Position numbers and translations under genes: made by a program. Of a stretch of DNA of 64,000 nucleotides, positions 13,700 through 24,417 are shown piece after piece. Source of the DNA: Neodontobutis hainanensis (lineage: Eukaryota > Chordata > Actinopteri > Gobiiformes > Odontobutidae). The notes beneath the pieces are model-generated. The model made no database searches. It worked only from the letters and a program-made list of their open reading frames with translations, and was not told the origin of the DNA. Positions within the stretch are counted from its first letter, which is position 1, and every line of letters starts with the position of its first letter. The stretch is taken from the NCBI GenBank assembly GCA_024349245.1, contig JALDNG010000016.1, forward strand, positions 2,306,001 to 2,370,000. The letters run 5' to 3'.

Positions 13700-14430
13700 T
13701 TTACTGAACTTGATAAGTGTCCTATCAACATGCTAATCAAATTACTTCGGAACCAAAATTGACAGTTTTCATTAATTATACAAGATTATTCTAATTGCAA
13801 TTCAAATTTATTCATTCCGAACAGAAGGTATTCAGTAATATTTTACAAAATTTGCATATTAAATGGAGGGAGTTGTGCATTATGCATGGTAATGTATGCA
13901 CAGTTTCTTATTTTTAACTTCACGGCCATATGTGGTGTCGTTGTAGGAGCAGGTGAAAAGTCTAAGTGTGTTTAATTTGCTTGACAAACATTCGGCTGGA
14001 GCTTGTCAAGGGGAGTATTGTGAATGCCAATCTTTATTCCCTCTTTATTGATTACCCCAAACTCTAAACATCTGGAGGTAAATGGCACTGAGAGAGATGA
14101 ACTGAATCATGGGATTAGTACCGTCAATGACTGAATCACTATCAATTACTTCAATAGCATAATTCAAGTGCAGCGCATAAAAGCTACAGTAACTTGGTCT
14201 CAGCCAGGATTAATATTGCAATTTAACGTAACAATGGAAGCATGGGAATGATATGGATGGCGTCCAACTTTTTCACATTGATGTCATACAGCTAATGCCG
14301 TTATCTAAATACGAATGTGTTTAATTCCTAATTTAGGCTTTGTTTGTAAAATGAAAAGGCTCAACGCATTAGGCCCATGTTTTAAAAGGTAATGGATTCT
14401 GTGAGTAAAACAACCTTATTTATTCACACA
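13700..14430. promoter_or_regulatory. candidate enhancer block C (octamer, TALE, homeodomain)
   Basis: This is AT-rich but non-repetitive sequence with TTGACAG (13759), TAATTA (13773) and the exact octamer ATTTGCAT (13850-13857). Several ATTA and TTTATTG cores follow. It looks like conserved noncoding DNA but is unproven. Confidence 0.27.
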
Positions 14431-14533
14431 GACGCAAAACCCCCAATTTGCTCTTTGTTTTTATTTCCTAGAGCGGGCAGTGAAGTGCAAACAGCTTACC
14501 GGGAAGCTGTTTACTACAGTATATGACAAAGGG

Positions 14534-14606
14534 GTGTGTGTGCGTGTGTGTGTGTGAGTGTGTGCTTGTGTGTGTGAGTGTGTTAGTGTGTGAGTGTGCA
14601 CACACG
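14534..14606 (+). repeat. TG microsatellite
   Basis: Imperfect (TG)n with TGAGTG variants, about 70 nt, followed by a short CA run. Confidence 0.85.
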
Positions 14607-15599
14607 GAGTAGGGTTGTTGGTGGTGGTGGTGGTAGAAGGGGGTGTTTCTCGCAGCTCCACAGGCAAGGTCTTGTGTTGTAATGTAAGCGTAATAATTAT
14701 CAAACAGCATCGGGGGCTCCGGGTAGGGGCTTTAACAGGGGGAGAGCATGTTTGATATGTAGAATCAGCCCATAGTGCATCCATAGAGGGTGACTAAATC
14801 GCACGGTTCATGGATCACATTAGTATTGCTCTGCATCCACCCAGCGCTATAGGTGATTTCCATTTAGACACACATTTCCACATGAAGATAAATATGACTT
14901 GAATCGTAATTTCCCTGAAGTAAATATAATACAAATACAACATAATACACTGTCAGGCTGGGCAGGCTAATAGATTACTAGCGTGTTTTCCATTTGTATG
15001 GTAAGTGGTGAACCTGGGTGGTGGTCTGGCGAGTAACAAATTGAATGTTTAATCCATCTGAGTGCAGATTGAGGGTATCACGAAGATGGCTGGTCATACG
15101 AATTCTCCCGGTTTGATAGTTGGGACTCTTTGGGGCTTTGAGGAATGTTGCGGGATTAACAGGAGGTGCAAAGTGCTCGATAAATGCATTTTCTTATCTC
15201 GTCTCAGGTCTGTTATTTTTCACATATTGACAAGAAGTATTTCCATCCTCTAGGAGTGTAATACTGCGGCTATACTTTAACTCAGAGACCCTTAATGGGA
15301 TTTTAATTCCTATAGACGTCTATGGGAGTGTTGATCTTCAACTTTGGCTGCATATTCAACAGTTACTTATTTGATGTAAATGCTATATATTACATTTTGT
15401 AGCATCAACGCAAATAATGAGCGCGGTGCCACTTAGTTATGCATGAGTTGACAAACATACCTCTCTCTTTATGTTACAAAACATTCTCTAAGTACATATT
15501 TAATTCTTAAATAAATGTTTGCTCTTGCATTCTAGTAAAGCTAGATTAGCGTCAAGTGCGCAGCATCTCCTATAAAGTGTGACAAATTGATATTTTTAT

Positions 15600-15725
15600 A
15601 TAGCGTAATCTGTTTACTATGATGTTTATGTGCAGAATTATTACAAACTAATTAAAGAAATCACTTTGATATAATTAGTCAGATTTCAGGAAGCTCATTA
15701 GGAGTAATTTGCATGAAAAATAAGC
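15600..15725. promoter_or_regulatory. candidate enhancer block D (forkhead, homeodomain, POU)
   Basis: A forkhead core TGTTTAC lies at 15611-15617, TAATTA at 15649 and 15672, and TAATTTGCAT, containing the exact octamer, ending at 15714. Four motif classes fall in about 105 nt. Confidence 0.3.
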
Positions 15726-17900
15726 CCTGTAGTGGTGCTTAGGCTCAGCTATTCGATCTGCGTTTTATCTGGTTACACATCAACCCCCATTGTTTGTTGT
15801 TTGAGGCCGTCTGAAGTGGGCCACAATATTTTCAGTCATTGCCCCGAGAAGCAGTGGGGTGTCTTTCAACGGAACCCTCCCCTAAAGCAAGTCAACCTGT
15901 ATGTGGAAGCAGACACACGCCGCTGTGTACACAAGGCAGGAGGAGTGAGCGGCAAAACACTGTCTATTTATCTGTCAGCTTCCTGACAAAGAACTGAGCT
16001 GACAAGTATGGGTTTCCCTCAGCAGAGCAGGGGGGCTTTATTCACCGCACTTACATGCCCAGTCTATGCCCAGAGACTCATGTTATTTGCAAATCACACT
16101 CTTTGAAAACTCACAAACGGGGCGAGACATGCCACGCTACGGGTTTTGTCAGCTGCCTTCACAACAGCTAGCTATATCGCTAACAGTGTGCGCTTCGGTA
16201 AGGAAGCAGCTTTCTCTTAGCATTTGCCTCGCTGTCACTTTTTCCAACACATACGATCTGTGTCTTCATGCTTGGGGTCTCTTCTCCCTCTGAGGGTTGC
16301 CATCTTCCCTTTGGACTGACAAATAACACGCCCACACTACTGCTGAAATATAAAAGAGAGGAAAAAATATATACTCCGGGAGTTGCATCATTCGCTGGAG
16401 CAATTCTAGCAGAAATAAAAGTACTTTTACTTTTAGTAAATTAGCAATGATTGTGATTTAACAAAAAGAAGTCCATTTAAAGGCAGAATTCTAGTCTTAG
16501 TAGCCTTGTCTGTTCCACTCAGAGGGGCACAAAAACAGCTCCTGTTTATTCTCTATACCCTTTTCCCACCATGGACGAAATCCTTCCCTAAACATCCGGA
16601 CAGAGGAGCACTTGTGTGGCGGTGATGTCACAGACCTACCTGGCCTCCTGTTCACAAAAGCTAAGGTATCATTAGCTAGTCCCACACAATGGCCATTCAA
16701 CCAAACCACTGCGCTCCTCAGGACTAGGGAACAATGTTATTTTTTGTCTCAGAATTATAAAGACAGAGTTTTGCAGGAAACCTGACAGACAAAACCCTTT
16801 AGAGGTAAATGCTCCAGGCGGCTTTTGGGTTTAATCTTTTCCCATTAGCATTTTGCCCCCCCTTCCCGCTCACACACAAAGACCATATTTACAGGGTCAA
16901 AAGTAAAGGCTGCGAGTCTCCTGAGACAGTTTTTCTATAGACCTCACTTTACACTGACAACACTTTTTACTGTTATTTTCACTAATACATTTATAACAAG
17001 CTCTGCAATATTCCCTAAACCTGCTCAGCTGTAATTGTGTTAAATAGGTTTGCTGAGCAGCGTAACAAAACAGAACAATCACTGGAATAAAATCCACTTA
17101 TTTTTTTTAAGCAAATATTGAGAGAAATGTCATGTGCAAGCATATTAAAAATTATTAACCCATATTGCAAAGAGCTTTATATCATGTAATTGTATATTGT
17201 CAACAATGCAACTACTGCTTGGGGTTCATATGTGCTACCTTTGTGTGTTGTGTGCAGCCACTCACTTGTGCGTGCGTGTGTGTAAGTGTGTACGTGTGTG
17301 TGACTCCATGTGTGTGATTCATTCCAGGGCAGTTTTAGTCCTTATAAAATATTCATTTTGGTTGTGCAGGGCCCTGTAATTGCCATCTCTCACCCTGAAT
17401 TATTTATACCTCGCACAGACTGACAAAGCTTTGCCATACGGCCCCAGATGAATCAGAAAGCAGCCATCTCTGCTGCCAACAGCACTGGGCTTTCACACAA
17501 ATATGGCAGCCACGTCTCTCTGCCTGGCCTCTCTTAATTTGACATTTTCTTTTTCCCCCCTGCCTTTGTCCTAGGTGCACAGAAAGGTTACCTGTTAGCT
17601 TTAAGCACCGACCTGCTCTGTGTCTTTCTGTCTATATCCCCCCTGCCTACATGACAGTCCACAGTAGGGGCTTTTTTCCCTCCTCTGAGGAAGCGTTAAT
17701 GTGGCGCTGATGTCAGAGTGGCTGCCTCATGTTTTATGATGACTGACCAGTCCTGACAGCCACTTTAGATGTATGTATTATACATTAGTAATAATACGAT
17801 GTAGGGATACACTTCCATACACTCCAACATGCATGGACAAACAGCAAAACCGTGCACACTCATGCAAATAAGGTTGTACCTTCCTGCTGTATCAGCGTGC

Positions 17901-18008
17901 CTGTTGGTAAACGGTCACAGCCCCCCTGCTGGCCTCCCCTGTACAGCCTGCCTGGATCACATCCCCTGCTGAAGCCACAGGAGAGAGCGCCACTGCATGG
18001 CTCTCATT
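17901..18008 (+). repeat. local direct duplication, copy 1
   Basis: It shares ctgctggcctcccctgt, cagcctgcctggat and atggctctcatt, in the same order, with the segment at 18443-18526. The two copies are about 540 nt apart and in the same orientation. Copy 1 is about 24 nt longer internally. Confidence 0.75.
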
Positions 18009-18442
18009 AGGCACTTCTACTCTCAGATTTTGGCATGTTATTTGGACTTGCAATCAGCCAGAGGACCCAGATGATCCAATGTGAGCTTTTATACATTGTA
18101 TTGGCATTCTACAAAAAGTTACCCAATGTCCTTTTTAACATACAATAAACATGTCACACAGTTTTAATATAACAAGGTAAATATTGTAAAAAATGTGCTT
18201 AGCGAAATTCAAAAGTAACTCCACATGGCTAATTTGCATAAATCATTACACACCCAAGCTATTTGTGTTTTCATCCCTATATCTATATGGCATGTCAGTA
18301 AAGACAGTCAGGGATGTTTACACTGGAACTGCCTCAACTCTGTCTTGCTTCTCTTACTGACGCCCCTTGTAAAAAAGGTGCAATGAATTTATCCACTCAT
18401 TCCGGAAGTTGTAGAGTAAGCAACAAATGCGGTCAAAGCTTT

Positions 18443-18526
18443 CTGTTAGTAAATAGTCAAAGCCCCTGCTGGCCTCCCCTGTGCAGCCTGCCTGGATTGC
18501 ATCCCAACCCCTGTATGGCTCTCATT
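18443..18526 (+). repeat. local direct duplication, copy 2
   Basis: This is the partner of 17901-18008, with the same ordered blocks (ctgctggcctcccctgt, cagcctgcctggat, atggctctcatt). It lacks about 24 nt found between the second and third blocks of copy 1. Confidence 0.75.
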
Positions 18527-21500
18527 GTAGAGCCGCTCCGGGGGCCCGTCCAACACCCTAAATACTACTATTGACCCGGGCCAGCTTCCCCGGCATATGC
18601 TTATCTTCCATCTCACTGGAGCAGCGAGGTGCTGACTGGTATTTCCTCACAGGCCCCGAGCTGCGATGCTGACCGGTTTTCACAGCACCAAATTCCTCCT
18701 TGTGAACAAAAATAACCTAAGGATACCTCTGAGTCGGCCAGCTGGTGGGGAGAGTAAATATTTGTAAGATTATTTTTGGAGATGTTATGATTGACAGGAC
18801 CGGCAACTTTGATAGTCATTATCAGTAATCACGATCATATCTTTTCTCCAGCCAAGGTTCAATATTATTTATGAATTCTAGTTTGGATGTAAATGATGCT
18901 AGCTCTAGAGCGGCAACCCGCGTTTGATTTGTTTTTACAAGGGGGCTGCACAAGACAAAACAACGCAGAATTATTTATGTTTGGTGTCTTATTATATTGT
19001 GTTCAAAGTCATTGTAGAGAAAAGCTAAAACAAAGAGCCAGCGTGCAAGTGTACACAGCCTGAGCAGTAGCTCGATGTTAGGGGCTGGGAGAGGCAGCGA
19101 GAGAGCTCGGGGCTAAACATGCAGTATATGTGGCGGGCTGGAGCTAAAAGCTGCATAAAGCACACAGCCTCTAGTCCACTGTTAGCAAGTGATGGATAGT
19201 TAGCAGGAGCTCAGAGTCTCCGTCTAATCCGTTACAGTAAACCTGTGCCAAAGCCTGAAGGGAATCGGCGGGGGTTATCTAGGAGTGAGTTTGACGTGGA
19301 ACCATTTGTGAAGACGAGCGATTCTCTTAAGTAAGAAACTAACAGTGTCCGAGGCAGGGAGACAGGAGAGATAGCGAGGCATGGAGGAAGAGATACCATA
19401 ATGAGTCCTGTAGCCATGGAGTAAATGAAGAGGGATTGACAGAGTGAGCGATCCTCAAGTGAAATAATGTCAATGCCACTCTGCCCATTAGAGAGAACGG
19501 GGAATGTGGAGGAGAGGGTAAAGAGGGATGAATGGAGGGACACAACTACATCTTAGGGTGCACAGGAAGCGCATCAATTATTTGTAACAGTGCCGCAACA
19601 CTTCAACAAAACGACAGCGCTAACAAAAATATGAAATATGGAACAACACAATGACATTGGAAAGAAATAAGAAAATAAAAACAACCAGAAGAGGCCTTGG
19701 AAATACTCAATAAATTCTCCGAGACATGTAGTTGGGATATTTGATGCTGAACAATAATAATGACAGCGACATCTGCCTGGCTGCACTCCAAGGAGTGGAA
19801 AGGGTTAATCTCCCAAACCCAATAAGGTTGGATAGTGAGGCACTTGTTCCCTGATAAAGAAGTGATAGGATCTGTGGGTCTGGTCCCTCGGCGCTTGTAC
19901 AGGGGTAGAGCAAATATTGTTAATGTGCTGTGGTTTACTTCAGCTAAGGCGAGAAAAACAGCTCGACCTGATGAGGGGAGACAGCGGCCAACCAGAATAC
20001 GACAGAAAGAAAGCGGCCATGCGGCTTGCCTCAACATCCCAGGGACTTATATATAGTTGCATAAATAAGTGTTCGGGAAGATTAAGATCTATAAGTGTCT
20101 CTATTTCTCGTTTTACCTGCTCCGCCTTGTCACAACAGGGCTGAATGCAGTTCAGTGGAGTGCCTAATAACTGGAGCAGTAGGTAGGGAAGGCAGGAGGC
20201 TTGACATTAAGACCCTGGCGTTTTGGAAATCCGATACGCTATTGACCCGTGTACTACTATCTCAGCGTAGAGATCTGGTGTCAGCATATTGTAGTCTGGT
20301 GTTGGAGCCGTTTCTTACAGGGCTCCTGTAACAGGGGCCCATTGAGTCTGGAAAGCAGCTGGGGCCTGATGGGCTGAGGCTGGGGTGGTGATCGATACTC
20401 ACCGCCCCGCAACGGATGACCTCACTGTCATGGCTGCCGGCTGTGGACACTGCATGCTAGTCATTAGTGCTGGGGCACCAATCAGGAGCTTAGACTTGTC
20501 AATACCTGACTCTTACAGATACTGTGGCCATCTGTCAGTGTATTGTGTAACAGCCCCAAACACATACAGGGAGGCACTTTGGTACAATGGGAACAAGGTG
20601 TAGCACTGAAGTCAAACAGCACAGTCTTAAGCTTTCATTTAGGTTAATTTATTTTCAGAAGTAGTAAAAAAAGAAAAGAAAAGAGATTTAACAGTAGTGG
20701 TAGTTTCCGTCGACTGTGAAGCCTTCTTAATAATACAACATTATCCTTATTTGCCCTCTTCACTCAAATCAAAGCGATGGACATTTATGCATGAGTGACA
20801 TCAACCCGGCAATTAAGTTGGCCATTTAAATGAGAGAAGGCCTTACTCACCTCGTCTGTTTGTTTTTTCCCTCGTCTCTTTTCCCTTCTGCCGTTTGATG
20901 ATAGGAGAGGGTGAGCTCGAATTAGGGCGATGGGTCTTTCTTTGAGTGTCAGCCTAAAATGATCAGAGTAAAGATAAGAGGGTCTAGCAGCCCTCAAATC
21001 AGTCAAAGTGCCAAAGTCGGCCTTTTTCTCCTCAATTACCGGGTCTGTGAAGCCAGAGAGTGGAAGGCGCAGAGCCTGCTGCATTACTAAAGAGACAATC
21101 TATTTCCCCTTTGACCAGAGGGAGAGAAATCATTATGGCATGATTAGTAGCTTCAGCAGTAGGCGAGCATGGAGGTACTACAGGAGAATCGTATTAATTG
21201 CCTTAGACCAAGGCATGAGCAGGATTGTTTTAACGTTGATTTGTGGACTTGTATGACTAGCTGTCGGAGATAAAAGCCAATGTCAGGTCTTAGTTATACT
21301 GGCTGACTTGAGAAGCGCAGACAGAGAGGCTTGATGTCAAAATGAGCTTCCATCGCTTGCTGTGTTAGACTTTCTCTATGCCTGTCGATGTCTTCCTCTT
21401 TGTCTTTCTTCACACTTCATAGTTTCCCTTTTACGCCTCCCACTATTCCACTATCCCTCCCTTTCTCTCTGCCCCCCACCCCCGCTCCTCAGATGGACTA

Positions 21501-24335
21501 CACCCCATGCTCTCTTTCTCTCCCCTCCAACTGATAGCTGCCTCGGCCGATTATTTCATCCAGTGCGGTCCACTGAGAGCCTCCTCTCCCGGCTTTGGAA
21601 GAGCTTTAATTAGCCATGTTAATATCCCCTTCATTGGCCTTAATATCACTCAACACCTTCCTCCATCTCGGCGGCCACCAGGGTCCCCCTGTCCTGTCAG
21701 AACAGCTGATTATTGAGAAGGATAGCTTTAATCAAACCTAATTGCAGTTCATTCTTTCTCTCTATCCCCCTTTGCCCTCCATTGCCAACATCTAATGGCA
21801 GCGACGACTTGATATCCCATTAAAAAACAATTAAACAACCTCCTTTTGTCTCTGTGCGTGCCAAAACACCAGCACAAACTTCTGTAGATATTTAAGAAGT
21901 AAAAGAGAGAGAGAAGGGCCTCGTCTTAATTGCTCTCGTTTCCACCAAGGACCAATTTGCACCGTGCTCACAGAGAATCTTAACCAACTCAAATGTAATG
22001 GATGCTATAGCATTGCCACTGCTGCGGACTATGAAAATTAAGCTTATCTTTTTAGCAGAGAAATTGTGCTTAATTGCCTTCATAACAGTAAACATAAAGG
22101 AGCTACTTTATGATAGCGTGGGCACTCCATTTCTTGTGTTTATTGTTTCTTAACTTTTGCCTTTGCTGTGTTAGAAACAGTATGTAAAAACAAGAAGTCT
22201 CCAAGAATCGAGACAAGACTAACTCTCAAAGTAATGTGTTTCTTTTATGAAGTCAATGCATTGCACGGGAAATGTATTCTATCTCGGGCTCTGACATAAA
22301 TTGTCTGCCAATGGGTGATACATGCACACACACCCTGCACAGTACACACATGGCCTTACCCAATCGGTATGAGAGGCGACAGACAAATAAAAGTCGTATT
22401 TCAGGTCTGCTTTCCGCAGATGTCTGCTGCTCTACATTATGACTCTTTGGGGAAATAAAAACAGGGTCAGGGAATTAGAGTACATAATGGTCATTTTGAT
22501 GATCAGCCAACAGATGCAACCCGAAAACACAGTGAACACAATCAAGTGAAATGCACTAATGACAAGTCAGGTTTTTTATGGCCGCGCCACACACCGACAG
22601 GCAATCAGCATTCTGGCATGGGTTAAAGCGTCTTTTATTGATGTCCAAGCCAAAGCTCCTTGGATGTGGAGTGAAAATATTTTCTCACCTCTCCTCTCCC
22701 TCCTGGGCCCTCGGAGAAGCACAAGGTATAGGAGTCTATCGAAGAACGCTTCTAAATGACCAGTGCATGTGTTAATGTGGCCAGGGTTAGAAGGGTCATT
22801 TCAGACTCTGATTTATGGGCTGGCCAGGATCCCACTGGGCGAACCAGGAAACTTAAGTGTTGCGAAAGCGTCCACTCAGGCCACACAAGCCTCTGTATTT
22901 AGCCCCAATGAAATGGCCGTGCAATCTATGGTGCAATCTATGGTAATCCAATGAGCCGCTGTGATTGTGTAAGCCAAACTTAGTATTACAATGGAGACCA
23001 CAGTGTTGCATATAGTAATGTCAGTGTGGAGTGGTGAAAAATAAATGGCACTGCATGATATTTATAATGAACAGGGGAAAGCACTGCCACAATCAGTCAT
23101 GATTCTGTGGGGAGAATTTGCAAAAACAACAAGTCAATTTCATTGTTTATTCAGTTTGGTTGTGGCTGTGGAGTTTAGACAATAGCCAGCATGTGAGACA
23201 ATTCTTCTTATTGGTCATATTGTGATTCTTTCTTGTTGCTTGTAGTGCACATTGAAAATACAGCTCTCCGCAAAGGCTTTATCAATACACTTTTGTCAAA
23301 CGCTAGAGTAAGCACAAAAATCAGGATGCACAAACGAACCAAGCCCAGATCCCACTCAGACGTGACATTTGCTCAGAGACGATTAGCCAGGTTGTAATTT
23401 GTGGCATAATTGCCTCACCCACCCACAAGTGCATGGGTGTGTGTACACGTTATATGTGTGTGGCATACGGAGGTCCCAGGAGTGTCCGCCTAATTGCCTG
23501 ACAGGACTATAAGTTTTGTGGCGCGCTCTCACCTTGTTAGGTCCTTTATCCCTGATGCTCTTCAAACAAGACCTGGTCACAGGTGGGCCTCATTTGCCTC
23601 CCTATTGAACAGGAGAACTTTAATTGCACAGGGGGTGTCCTGGGATTAAAGAGGTGGGAGGAATATCAAGTGACTTCCTGTATGTTAGTGGCAGATGGGT
23701 GTCGGGAAAGACCTGTGAACTCAGGTGATGGGATGGAACCACAAACAATGGTGGAAGACATGCGTGGATTCATATTAATTTGGTTCAAAATAATCATAAA
23801 AATCATAAATTAATAAAAAAAAAAAATAAAGCCAAACTGTACGCAAAAAGTGGATAATGTGAATAGTTTATACAGATACATAGACATTGCGCTGAAATCT
23901 AATTTATGCAACAGTAGTAGGACCCTTACAACTGCCTTATATTTGACAGACAAAGAATTTTGTATTTTGGTCACCCTGTGAAAGTATATGTTTCCAGATA
24001 TTGGCTTTGGAAATAGAAAAGGCCGACAGAGAAAATTTGACATTTGATGTATTAGAGTTTATAAGTTTCCAGGACCTACTGAAGCAAGTGAAATAACTTG
24101 TGGAATTTGGGAAGTTTTTGCAAATTTGCTAATTTAAATTTTTTGAAAACGCAACTACAGTTTGCTTTCTGGCTCATTGGGACAGCTGAAACAGGACTGT
24201 TCTGCATTCACCTGTCCTGCTGCACACAAATGAGTAGATGAATGAATGAATCCATTTGTGATGTATTAAACTCACATGTTTTATGTTAAAGCACTCAATT
24301 AATCACTTCCTGTTTTGTTATGTGCTCTCTTCCAG

Positions 24336-24417
24336 ATTCTTCCTAAAGTTCTTTCTCAAGTGCAATCAGAACTGTCTGAAGAATGCAGGGAATCCACGAG
24401 ACATGCGCAGATTCCAG
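24336..24417 (+). CDS. ebf3: ebf3 exon 7 (DNA-binding domain)
   Basis: The 82-nt exon has acceptor tctcttccag and donor gtgact. The first base completes the preceding Arg codon, followed by 27 codons that begin FFLKFFLKCNQNCLKNAG and end RDMRRFQ. It belongs to the EBF DNA-binding domain just after the zinc knuckle. In human numbering it covers about residues 186-212. The codon at 24406-24408 (CGC) corresponds to Arg209, a residue altered in the human EBF3 neurodevelopmental syndrome. Confidence 0.97.

Larger units (their letters stand above)
1..24335 (+). other. ebf3: ebf3 intron 6 (3' part, at least 24.3 kb)
   Basis: This stretch is noncoding and precedes exon 7. I searched by eye for exon 6 (the zinc-knuckle end, residues such as DKKSCGNRNE) and found nothing, so the whole stretch is read as intron 6, the long intron of vertebrate EBF genes. 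It holds CA/TG and homopolymer repeats, one probable SINE relic, one local duplication, and several AT-rich blocks dense in TAATTA, octamer and TTGACAG motifs. All open frames here are short and unsupported. Confidence 0.8.

Noticed and set aside
1..24335. Search for ebf3 exon 6 or earlier exons.
   Set aside because: No sequence encoding the zinc-knuckle segment flanked by splice sites was found on the + strand by eye.
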